NCBI GenBank assembly: GCA_022841985.1
Contig: JALHQL010000008.1
Location: 1 to 40,130 of the forward strand
Direction: 5' to 3'
DNA from: Minisyncoccota bacterium
GTDB taxonomy: Bacteria > Patescibacteriota > Minisyncoccia > Phycocordibacterales > Phycocordibacteraceae
DNA: 40,130 nucleotides
Position numbers and translations under genes: made by a program. Shown piece by piece: positions 31,935 to 40,130 of this stretch. Numbering within the stretch: position 1 is the stretch's first letter; every line of letters begins with the position of its first letter. Below the pieces are notes generated by a model, which did not search any database, had not been told where the DNA came from, and saw only the letters and a program-made list of their open reading frames with translations.

Positions 31935-32423
31935 ATGACAAAACTACGAGGCTTCACTCTCATCGAATTACTCGTCGTCATCGCCATCATAGGAGTACTC
32001 TCGGCCGTCGTACTTGCATCGCTCAATACAGCTCGCTCGAAAGGCAACGATGCTGGTGTGAAGGCGAACCTCAATGCAGTGAACGTCCAAGCAGCGCTCT
32101 ATCTCTCGGACAATGCCAATTCTTATGGTACGTTCGACGACGGCGCTGGTGCTGCTGCAGCTTGTCCAACCTCTGGTTCCGGGTCTGTCTTTCATGATAC
32201 GACCATCATGAGAGCAATTGCTGCCGCTCTGTTGGATTCCTCCGGCGGTTCAGCTACATGTCTCTCGACAAACGTCGATTACGCGGTTGCAGTGTCGCGA
32301 CCGGCAGAGGTCGCTACAACGACCTCAACGTATTGGTGTATCGATAGTGGCGGAAGTCGTTGCGGAGTCAATTCAAACGCTTTGACCGGAGCTTCGTGTG
32401 GTGCGTGTGTGACCTCTCTATAG
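31935..32423 (+). CDS. Type IV major pilin, paralogue 2
   Basis: A 162-residue prepilin with leader MTKLRG, then FTLIELLVVIAIIGVLSAVVLASLNTAR. As in paralogue 1, the C-terminal half has paired cysteines (AACP, ATCLS, YWCID, SRCGV, SCGAC). The globular parts of the two diverge while the helix is conserved, so both could share one fibre or be alternative pilins. A strong terminator follows at 32446-32476. Confidence 0.9.
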   Translation: MTKLRGFTLIELLVVIAIIGVLSAVVLASLNTARSKGNDAGVKANLNAVNVQAALYLSDNANSYGTFDDGAGAAAACPTSGSGSVFHDTTIMRAIAAALLDSSGGSATCLSTNVDYAVAVSRPAEVATTTSTYWCIDSGGSRCGVNSNALTGASCGACVTSL

Positions 32424-32445
32424 AGAGTAAGGTAAGTGTATAGCA

Positions 32446-32476
32446 CAGAAACCCGCGGCTCCTCCGCGGGTTTCTG
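32446..32476 (+). terminator. Terminator of the pilin pair
   Basis: CAGAAACCCGCGG (32446-32458) pairs perfectly with CCGCGGGTTTCTG (32464-32476). The -10 box of pilD starts two bases later. Confidence 0.75.
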
Positions 32477-32477
32477 C

Positions 32478-32483
32478 TATGAT
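32478..32483 (+). promoter_or_regulatory. -10 box TATGAT of pilD
   Basis: TATGAT is exactly six bases before the ATG at 32490, right behind the pilin terminator. Confidence 0.5.
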
Positions 32484-32489
32484 GGGTGC

Positions 32490-33248
32490 ATGGTTCTGTT
32501 ATTTTCTATCGGATTCTTCTTGCTTGGCGCGATTGTTGCGAGTTTCGTGGGAGTCGTCGTCGCGCGACTCAACACCGGAGAGAGTTTCCTTATCGGCCGC
32601 TCACGTTGCGATGCATGTGCCGAACCGCTTAAGTCTCAGGCTCTTGTGCCGATCCTTTCCTATTTCGTTTCAGGTGGGAGGGCACATTGTTGTGGCGCGC
32701 GCATTTCCGTGTATGCCCCTCTGATGGAATTCTTACTCGGCGGACTTTTCGTGCTCGCGTATCTGGTACTCGATCTCGTAAGTGCGCTTCCGTTCATGCT
32801 TCTTTCACTCGCAGTACTGCTTGCGCTTGTCCTCTATGATCTGCTGCATCAGATACTGCCATTTCCGATGCTCGCTGCATTTATCGTGTCGGCGGCCATC
32901 ACGGGTTTCTTGTCGGCATATTCAGTACCCGCTTTCGTGGATACGCTTCTCGTTGCGCTCCTTATTGCGGCGAGTCTCGCGCTTATTCATGTCCTATCTC
33001 GCGGCCGAGCAATGGGTCTTGCAGATGCTCCGCTTGTTTTCGGACTAGCGCTCCTTGTCGGTCCCGCAGCTCTTTCCGGATTTGTTTTTTCATTCTGGAT
33101 CGGGGCTGTTATTGGGATAGTCATATTGGCGCGAAGGCCACGAGGCTCTAGAATGGGAGTTGAGGTGCCGTTTGCGCCCTATCTCGCGGCTGGTTTCCTC
33201 CTTGCTTACTTTACCCAATGGAACCCCTTCATCCTCATCATCGGTTAA
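32490..33248 (+). CDS. pilD: Prepilin leader peptidase PilD
   Basis: A 252-residue polytopic aspartic protease that cuts prepilin leaders after glycine and may methylate the new N-terminus. The N-terminal part has CDAC and HCCGARIS; the second pair is CC preceded by AH, whereas the family has GxCxxCGA, so the zinc site is altered. The two catalytic aspartates are in YDLLHQILP and GLADAPL. About seven membrane segments follow. ATG at 32490 is preferred over an upstream GTG (32436) that would run through the terminator. Confidence 0.9.
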   Translation: MVLLFSIGFFLLGAIVASFVGVVVARLNTGESFLIGRSRCDACAEPLKSQALVPILSYFVSGGRAHCCGARISVYAPLMEFLLGGLFVLAYLVLDLVSALPFMLLSLAVLLALVLYDLLHQILPFPMLAAFIVSAAITGFLSAYSVPAFVDTLLVALLIAASLALIHVLSRGRAMGLADAPLVFGLALLVGPAALSGFVFSFWIGAVIGIVILARRPRGSRMGVEVPFAPYLAAGFLLAYFTQWNPFILIIG

Positions 33249-33991
33249 CCCTGTCTTCAGGGTTGGCTACCAAGCGAGTGAGACAAAAGAAAAATTCTGA
33301 TTTTTCTTTTGCGAACGAGCGGCGGGAGCAAATCCGGCGCAACGCCGGATTTACGCTGATTGAAATGACCGTAGTGTTGGCGATTATCGTTGCTATTACC
33401 GGTCTTATACTGACTAACCAGACCTCTTTTAATAAAACACTTGTCCTTGCAAATACTGCATACGATATAGCACTTACATTGCGATCATCGCAGACTTATG
33501 GTCTCGGCAGTCGTGCATTTGGCGGGGCAGTAAATATGGGGTACGGTCTGCATTTTGCAATAACATCACCCGAGTCGTTTACGCTCTTCGCTGACGTTTC
33601 TCCAGCCCCGAGTCCTTCTAATTGTCATGGTCTGCCGGCTGGTGGCCAGAATTCTCCTAATGCGAAACGTGGAGATTGTGCATACAATGATCCTGCTCTT
33701 GAAAGAGTTAAGGACTATAACCTCGAGAACGGTGTGTATATACATGATTTATGCATGTATAACTCCAACAATTGGACTTGCACGTATGCGCATGACGGAG
33801 CTTCCGGAGGGGTATCCTTTCTTGATATTGTTTTTGCACGGCCTAATCCCGATCCGTTTATAGATGGACGTACAAATAGGAGAGCGTGTATTACCATTTC
33901 TTCGCGTCAGGACAGTTCCCATCGCCGTTTTATCTCGGTGACGGAGTCGGGACAGATAAATGCAAATGCTTCTTCATGTCCAACACTATGA
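33218..33991 (+). CDS. GspH/FimT-like pseudopilin with repeat-derived leader
   Basis: A prepilin-like protein with the class III signal GFTLIE at 44-49 and helix MTVVLAIIVAITGLIL. The body (about 180 residues) ends with a block around RRACITISSRQDSSHRRFISVTESG, typical of GspH/FimT-like minor pilins that prime the fibre. The leader is unusually long: 44 residues from the ATG at 33218 (overlapping pilD by 31 bases) or 24 from GTG at 33278. Most of it (ATKRVRQKKNSDFSFANER) is encoded by repeat copy 5. The true start is uncertain. Confidence 0.8.
   Translation: MEPLHPHHRLTLSSGLATKRVRQKKNSDFSFANERREQIRRNAGFTLIEMTVVLAIIVAITGLILTNQTSFNKTLVLANTAYDIALTLRSSQTYGLGSRAFGGAVNMGYGLHFAITSPESFTLFADVSPAPSPSNCHGLPAGGQNSPNAKRGDCAYNDPALERVKDYNLENGVYIHDLCMYNSNNWTCTYAHDGASGGVSFLDIVFARPNPDPFIDGRTNRRACITISSRQDSSHRRFISVTESGQINANASSCPTL
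33246..33352 (+). repeat. Three-hairpin repeat, copy 5 (pilD stop into pseudopilin 1)
   Basis: The best-formed copy. H1 AACCCTG-TCTT-CAGGGTT (33247-33264) overlaps the pilD TAA (33246-33248). Core A is GCTACCAAGCGAG. H2 is a perfect 11-bp stem around TCTG (33285-33310). Core B/C is GCGAACGAGCGGCGGGAG. H3 is AAATCCGGCG-CAA-CGCCGGATTT (33330-33352). Cores and H2 are translated in the pseudopilin frame. Confidence 0.8.
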
Positions 33992-34599
33992 AAAATAAAA
34001 CTCTGCCTTCAGAGTTTGCTGTCAAGCGAGTCAAGCGTTTCATGCGTGCGACCGAGGCGAGCGCCGGGAGAAAAGCCGTCCGCGGATTTACCCTCATCGA
34101 AATTATCGTGGCGGTCGGGCTTTTTACTGTTGTAATGACGCTCGCTTCAGGTGCCTATCTCATCATAATAAATGCTAATCGACAGGCCCAGAGCGTCGCG
34201 ACTGGCATTAACAATCTCTCTTTTGCACTTGAGACTATGACGCGCAATATTCGCACTGGCACGAACTACGGATGTCCCATAGCCGGGAGCGATTGTCCGA
34301 GCGGGGGCAGCAGTTTTCAATTTACTAATAGCGATGGTGTGCTAGTTACATACAGTCGTTCCGCAGCGTCCGCAATTCAAGAAACAAAAGTTGCCGCAGT
34401 AAGGACACTTACGGATCCCTCGGTGAGCGTATCTTCTCTTGTATTCTATGTGTCTGGTACTGCCACGAGGGCATCAGGTGACTATCGACAGCCGCGAGTT
34501 ACCATTGTTGCCTCGGGTACAGTTTCTTCGGGACCGGGAAGACCGCCCGAATCCTTTACTATTCAAACTGGTGCGACCACGCGTGGTTCTGATATATGA
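33988..34599 (+). CDS. Minor pilin (PilW/GspJ-like) with repeat-derived leader
   Basis: A 203-residue prepilin-like protein. The start overlaps the previous stop (ATGA at 33988-33991). The leader is 33 residues up to G33, then FTLIEIIVAVGLFTVVMTLASGAYL with E5. The body contains ALETMTRNIRTGTNY and a late SLVFYVSGT, the pattern of PilW/GspJ-type subunits. The leader section AVKRVKRFMRATEASAGRKAVRG is encoded by repeat copy 6 and aligns with the leaders of its two neighbours. Confidence 0.83.
   Translation: MKNKTLPSEFAVKRVKRFMRATEASAGRKAVRGFTLIEIIVAVGLFTVVMTLASGAYLIIINANRQAQSVATGINNLSFALETMTRNIRTGTNYGCPIAGSDCPSGGSSFQFTNSDGVLVTYSRSAASAIQETKVAAVRTLTDPSVSVSSLVFYVSGTATRASGDYRQPRVTIVASGTVSSGPGRPPESFTIQTGATTRGSDI
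33998..34089 (+). repeat. Three-hairpin repeat, copy 6 (inside minor pilin leader)
   Basis: H1 AAACTCTG-CCTT-CAGAGTTT (33998-34017), seven bases after the upstream stop. Core A is CTGTCAAGCGAGT. H2 is reduced to GCGTTTCATGCG-like remnants. Core B/C is GCGACCGAGGCGAGCGCCGGGAG. H3 (34072-34089) has one mismatch. The whole copy is read as protein. Confidence 0.7.
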
Positions 34600-35282
34600 G
34601 TATGAAAGGATTCACAGGGTTCACTACCAAGCGAGTAAAACAAGAAGAAAATTCCAATTTTTCTTTTGCGACCGAGGCGTGCACCGGGAGAAAATCCGTC
34701 CGCGGATTTACCCTCATCGAGGCTCTAGTTGCCGTTACTATCGTCACTTTTGCGGTCACGGGACCATTGTTTACCGCAAATCGTGCGATTGTTGCCGCAC
34801 AGAATACCCGTTTGCAACTCACTGCCTCATACTTGGCACAAGAAGGTGTTGAGTACGTGCGCGCGATGCGGGACGATACGTATCTTGCCGCATATCAAAG
34901 GGGCGGCCCAAATGTTTCAAGAGACGCATGGAGCGAGTTTATTAATGGGCTGAGCGCGGGATCAATTACCCAGTGTCGCACAGATACCTGTATGCTCGAT
35001 CCTACTCTCCCTATGGGCGTGGGAGCGATAGGGAGTAATAATTCACTTCAGACCTGTTCGGGGTCATGTGCTCGTCTCTATATAGCAAACAACGGAACGA
35101 GCAATATCTACACTCCACGCACGGATCTTGGTGGCACTATCACTCCTTTTACACGTACGATACGAGTGGATGATATTTTGACAGACACTAACGATAAACG
35201 CATTGTTTCTACCGTGTCATGGAATTTTCACGGAACCCCATACTCAATGACGATTACGGATCATCTTACGCCATGGCAATAA
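34596..35282 (+). CDS. Minor pilin (PilV/GspI-like) with repeat-derived leader
   Basis: A 228-residue prepilin-like protein starting in the ATGA overlap with the previous gene. The leader has 37 residues (to G37), then FTLIEALVAVTIVTFAVTGPL, with the A.EALVA pattern common in PilV/GspI subunits. AQEGVEYVRAMRDD and the late IVSTVSWN are also seen in that class. Cysteines at TQCRTDTC and QTCSGSC may pair outside the cell. The leader section TTKRVKQEENSNFSFATEA is encoded by repeat copy 7. Confidence 0.83.
   Translation: MSMKGFTGFTTKRVKQEENSNFSFATEACTGRKSVRGFTLIEALVAVTIVTFAVTGPLFTANRAIVAAQNTRLQLTASYLAQEGVEYVRAMRDDTYLAAYQRGGPNVSRDAWSEFINGLSAGSITQCRTDTCMLDPTLPMGVGAIGSNNSLQTCSGSCARLYIANNGTSNIYTPRTDLGGTITPFTRTIRVDDILTDTNDKRIVSTVSWNFHGTPYSMTITDHLTPWQ
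34610..34709 (+). repeat. Three-hairpin repeat, copy 7 (inside minor pilin leader)
   Basis: Only the right arm of H1 remains (CAGGGTT, 34615-34621). Core A is CACTACCAAGCGAGT. H2 pairs 34642-34653 with 34656-34667 (10 Watson-Crick and two G-T pairs). Core B/C is GCGACCGAGGCGTGCACCGGGAG. H3 is AAATCCG/CGGATTT (34692-34709). Confidence 0.75.
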
Positions 35283-35785
35283 AAAAAGAACAAGGGGGGT
35301 TTGCACTTCTTATAGCTGTCATCTTCATGTCAGTGATGCTGACTCTTGGTCTTGCGCTTGGTTCGCTCGGCTACAAGCAGCAAGTACTCGCCTCTGCGGC
35401 CATAGAATCACAACATGCATTTTATGCCGCCGACGCGGCGCTTGAGTGCGCTCTCTATGCCGACCAGCAGCTAAATCTTTTTGCGAATCCTGGAGCACCC
35501 AGGCCCTCAGAGGCACCCAGGATGATGTGTGATGGCATTCTCGCAACTTTTCTACCAGCCTTTCCTGACGGTATAATTTCGTGGAGTGCTGCTCGATGGG
35601 TAATTACTATGCGTCTCTCGCTTGATTCGGGAACGCGCTGTGCAGATATAACTGTGGATAAACGGACACCTGCACCGGGTACGACCTATATATTCTCGCA
35701 AGGGTATAACGTCTCGTGTGCGACAGTTACTGCGGCCTCGGGCGACGCACGCTTTTCGTCGCGCGGCCTCAACATTAGTTACTAG
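35273..35785 (+). CDS. PilX-like minor pilin without Glu5
   Basis: A 170-residue protein overlapping the previous gene by ten bases. It starts MAIKKEQGGFALLIAVIFMS: a short leader and GFALLIAVI in place of GFTLIE, so position 5 of the mature chain is not Glu. Loss of Glu5 is known in GspK/PilX-type tip subunits. The ADAALECALYADQQ stretch matches PilX-type proteins (AEAALxxA). It closes the pilus operon and, unlike its three upstream partners, has no repeat-derived leader. Confidence 0.8.
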   Translation: MAIKKEQGGFALLIAVIFMSVMLTLGLALGSLGYKQQVLASAAIESQHAFYAADAALECALYADQQLNLFANPGAPRPSEAPRMMCDGILATFLPAFPDGIISWSAARWVITMRLSLDSGTRCADITVDKRTPAPGTTYIFSQGYNVSCATVTAASGDARFSSRGLNISY

Positions 35786-35795
35786 TTCTCAGTAG

Positions 35796-37796
<2,001 letters not shown>

Positions 37797-37802
37797 TAGA
37801 GT
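37797..37802 (+). promoter_or_regulatory. -10-like TAGAGT before gatC
   Basis: TAGAGT lies seven bases before the gatC ATG at 37810, overlapping the base after the ligA stop codon. Confidence 0.3.
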
Positions 37803-37809
37803 GCGAAAT

Positions 37810-38103
37810 ATGGCAACGACTGAAGAAGTAAAGAAGCTCGCAACGCTTGCACGGATTAAGCTCGCTGATGCTGAACTCGAGAAATTTACGGGAGAATTCG
37901 ATACGATTCTTGGCTATGTGGGACAACTCGAAAAACTTAATCTCCCGCAGAATGTAGGTGGGGAGAAGCCGCCTCTGCGTAATATTATGCGTAAAGACGG
38001 TGATTCGCACGCGCATGCTGCGCATACCGAGAAACTTGCGGAGCAGTTTTCCGCACGAGAAGGCAACGCCCTTAGAGTAAAGCAGATCATCCAACATGAC
38101 TAG
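37810..38103 (+). CDS. gatC: Aspartyl/glutamyl-tRNA amidotransferase subunit C
   Basis: A 97-residue structural subunit of the GatCAB complex that makes Gln-tRNA(Gln) and/or Asn-tRNA(Asn). EEVKKLATLARIKLADAELEKFTGEFDTIL is the typical helical start; R.D and an A..F.V-like end (EQFSAREGNALRVKQII) follow. ATG at 37810 is chosen because the family starts with this helix. gatA overlaps its end by eight bases. Confidence 0.93.
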   Translation: MATTEEVKKLATLARIKLADAELEKFTGEFDTILGYVGQLEKLNLPQNVGGEKPPLRNIMRKDGDSHAHAAHTEKLAEQFSAREGNALRVKQIIQHD

Positions 38104-39523
38104 ACTGAATGAGATGACGATAGTCGAGGCAGCCCGCGCGCTTCGCGCGCGGGAATGCACGGTCCGCGAGCTCTGGGATGCCTGCATTAAAGCGATTGAA
38201 GAAAAGAATCCGGAACTCCATGCGTATCTGGAAATTTTCCCTGCAGACGATGCTGCGATAGCTGCTGCACAGAAACGTATTGATAACGATGGTGAGAAAG
38301 CTCCGCTTCTCTGCGGCATTCCTCTTGCCATAAAAGACAATATTTTAATAGAAGGGAACATCGTGAGTGCAGCATCGAAGATGCTCGAGAATTATCGCGC
38401 CACTTACGACGCGACTGTCATTTCAAAACTGAAAGAGCAGGGTGCGCTTTTTCTCGGGCGCACCAATATGGACGAATTCGCCATGGGTTCTTCGACCGAG
38501 CATTCCGCTTTTGGGAAGACACTCAACCCGCACGATATTTCACGCGTACCCGGCGGCTCTTCTGGCGGCTCTGCCACGGCTGTTGCCGCGCATCTCGCGA
38601 TTGCCGCTCTTGGTTCCGATACCGGCGGTTCCATCCGCCAACCAGCCGCGCTTACGGGACTTGTGGGTCTCAAGCCCACCTATGGTGCCGTCTCTCGTTC
38701 AGGTCTCATCGCAATGGGCTCGTCGCTTGATCAGATCGGTCCACTCGCGAAGTCGGTCTCAGATGCCGAAATTCTTTATGATGCGATACGCGGCAAAGAC
38801 ACTCTCGACGCTACAAGTATTCCAGAGGGTCTCTATGAAGAGCGAAAAGTTCCACAGCAGTTCCGTATAGGCGTCCCCTGGCATCTTCTTCGTGAAGGGG
38901 TAGATGCAGATGTGCTCGCAGCTTTTGAAGCGATGCTTAAGAGGCTTACTAACGCGGGGCATTCGCTCGTTGATATCGAATTGCCGACAAGTTCGCATGC
39001 GCTTGCCGCGTATTACGTCATCATGCCAGCTGAAGTCTCGACCAATCTTGCACGGCTCGACGGGATTCGCTACGGACATTTCTCAAACGGGAAGACGCTG
39101 CTTGATGACTATATTAATTCTCGCACTGAAGGTTTCGGAGAGGAGACTCGCCGTCGCATACTGCTCGGCACGTTTGTGCTCTCCTCAGGCTATATCGACG
39201 CATATTATCGCAAGGCGGATGCAGCTCGCGCAGTATTACGTCGCGAATATAGGGACGCATTTGAAAAAGCAGATATCATTGCCTTCCCGACGACGCCTTC
39301 TCCGGCATTCAAATTCGGCGAAAAGAGCGATCCGCTCTCGATGTATCTAGAAGACATCTTTACCGTCACTGCAAATCTTACGGGTATGCCAGCGATTTCT
39401 GTGCCGATGGGAACAGTCGTGCGCGATGGAAAAAAACTTCCCGTCGGTATTCATTTCACGGCACCGCATCAAGCAGAGAGCGTTCTTTTTGCTTGTGGAA
39501 ATGCAGTGGAGAAAGCTTTTTAG
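38096..39523 (+). CDS. gatA: Aspartyl/glutamyl-tRNA amidotransferase subunit A
   Basis: The amidase subunit of GatCAB, which frees ammonia from glutamine and passes it to GatB. The 475 residues show the amidase-signature triad K80 (PLAIKDN), S155 (VPGGSSGGSA) and S179 (SDTGGSIRQPA), at nearly the same numbers as in well-studied GatA proteins. It is full length. gatB is not in the window, so it must be elsewhere. Confidence 0.96.
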   Translation: MTRLNEMTIVEAARALRARECTVRELWDACIKAIEEKNPELHAYLEIFPADDAAIAAAQKRIDNDGEKAPLLCGIPLAIKDNILIEGNIVSAASKMLENYRATYDATVISKLKEQGALFLGRTNMDEFAMGSSTEHSAFGKTLNPHDISRVPGGSSGGSATAVAAHLAIAALGSDTGGSIRQPAALTGLVGLKPTYGAVSRSGLIAMGSSLDQIGPLAKSVSDAEILYDAIRGKDTLDATSIPEGLYEERKVPQQFRIGVPWHLLREGVDADVLAAFEAMLKRLTNAGHSLVDIELPTSSHALAAYYVIMPAEVSTNLARLDGIRYGHFSNGKTLLDDYINSRTEGFGEETRRRILLGTFVLSSGYIDAYYRKADAARAVLRREYRDAFEKADIIAFPTTPSPAFKFGEKSDPLSMYLEDIFTVTANLTGMPAISVPMGTVVRDGKKLPVGIHFTAPHQAESVLFACGNAVEKAF

Positions 39524-39539
39524 AGGCGTACGCTCCGCG

Positions 39540-39545
39540 TATACT
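39540..39545 (+). promoter_or_regulatory. -10 box TATACT of the last gene
   Basis: TATACT lies eight bases before the ATG at 39554, 16 bases after the gatA stop. Confidence 0.4.
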
Positions 39546-39553
39546 AAACACAC

Positions 39554-40130
39554 ATGCCCGCAAATCAAGTAAATATCGAATATTGGTTCCGTCTCCTCTA
39601 TGAATGTATATATGGTACTTGTTATGACTCTGTTGATTTTGCCACACTCCTTGCACTGATCGAGCATCTTTGGTTTTGGGTGGTCATTGTCGGTTATGCT
39701 CTTTCCGCCTTAGGGTTCCTCATTATTATGTATGCTACTATGCGTCTTTTTAATCTGCGCGAACGTGAAGAATTGCTTTATAGCACGCCCCTCGTCTCGC
39801 CGGAGTCGAAAAGAGAAGTGTCATCGCGTTGGCAGCATATTGAATCGCTCGCCGGCGGGACGAGTATGAGCGAGTGGCGCGAGGCAATTATTGAGGCCGA
39901 CATCATGCTTGACGATGTGTTGACGCAACAAGGATATGTCGGAGAGGGCGTGGGAGAGAAACTAAAATCTGCCGATTCAACTAATTTCCATACGCTGCAG
40001 GATGCATGGGAGGCGCACAAGGTGCGCAATCAGATTGCGCACGAAGGCTCCTCTTTCAATCTTTCCGCAGAGCTTGCACGGCGCACCATTGCGCGTTTCG
40101 CTGCCGTTTTCCGTGAATTTAAAGCCATTT
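39554..40130 (+). CDS. Membrane protein with HEPN-like motif (partial, runs off the window)
   Basis: An open frame of 192 codons that continues past the right edge. Residues 1-35 precede a membrane helix at about 40-62 (WFWVVIVGYALSALGFLIIMYATM). A cytoplasmic, helical domain follows with ASIIEADIM-like EAIIEADIMLDDVLTQQG and, near the visible end, HKVRNQIAHEG. The spacing RNQIAH fits the R-x4-H motif of HEPN domains, and the preceding helices fit their fold. HEPN proteins are often RNases or nucleotide-binding, but others are inactive, so the role is open. No toxin or antitoxin partner is visible in the window. Confidence 0.6.
   Translation, partial: MPANQVNIEYWFRLLYECIYGTCYDSVDFATLLALIEHLWFWVVIVGYALSALGFLIIMYATMRLFNLREREELLYSTPLVSPESKREVSSRWQHIESLAGGTSMSEWREAIIEADIMLDDVLTQQGYVGEGVGEKLKSADSTNFHTLQDAWEAHKVRNQIAHEGSSFNLSAELARRTIARFAAVFREFKAI

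Noticed and set aside
31271-34709. CRISPR array in the pilus locus
   Set aside because: Repeats are about 100 nt, internally palindromic, differ in sequence and are separated by whole genes, with no regular spacers.
33218-35785. Frameshifted or duplicated pseudogenes among the pseudopilins
   Set aside because: Each frame is complete with GFTLIE or GFALLI, ATGA-type or short overlaps and distinct bodies; only the leaders are alike.

Overview
The window looks like a chromosomal piece of a Patescibacteria (CPR) genome, most likely a Parcubacteria/Paceibacteria-type lineage. The reasons are small, tightly packed housekeeping genes, a CPR-style type IV pilus locus (pilM-N-O, a PilP-position protein, pilB, a response regulator, pilT, pilC, pilins, pilD, pseudopilins), a membrane-anchored family 5 solute-binding protein, an RNase J with a disordered N-terminus, and short, cysteine-depleted versions of several enzymes. 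GC content is near 50% and TGA is used as a stop codon. I see no insertion sequence, prophage or CRISPR array.

Layout. 1-4.3 kb: the end of one gene, then adk-map-ndk, a structured RNA with its own promoter and terminator, an MBL/beta-CASP RNase, a pterin dehydratase-like protein and a DUF1653 protein. 4.3-5.5 kb (minus): infC-rpmI-rplT. 5.5-8.9 kb: divergent PLD nuclease and DEDD exonuclease, convergent msrA and msrB, and an SDR. 9-11.6 kb: a polymer-forming membrane protein, then overlapping nth-mutY. 11.6-16.5 kb (minus): a zinc-ribbon mini-protein, RNase J, a solute-binding protein, secG and a 49-residue membrane protein. 16.6-22.5 kb (plus): groES-groEL, a MacAB/Lol-type efflux set and a DUF378 protein. 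22.7-24 kb (minus): an unknown protein, tRNA-Ser(GCU) and comF. 24-35.8 kb (plus): the pilus locus. 35.8-40.1 kb (plus): ligA, gatC, gatA and a truncated membrane protein with an HEPN-like RxxxxH motif.

Two window-wide signals stand out. (1) A dispersed repeat of about 100-150 nt with three hairpins (H1 - core TTACTACCAAGCGAG - H2 - core GCGACCGAGG..GGGAG - H3) occurs seven times. Its stem sequences differ between copies while pairing is kept. Six copies begin at or within a few bases of the stop codon of an upstream gene, and three in the pseudopilin operon are read in frame as the long leader peptides of prepilin-like proteins. (2) At least ten genes have a -10-like hexamer exactly six bases before the ATG, and others seven to nine, which predicts leaderless mRNAs. 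Two divergent gene pairs share a very small promoter region in this way. A third trend is loss of metal-binding cysteines from Nth, MutY, LigA, PilB and, in altered form, PilD.
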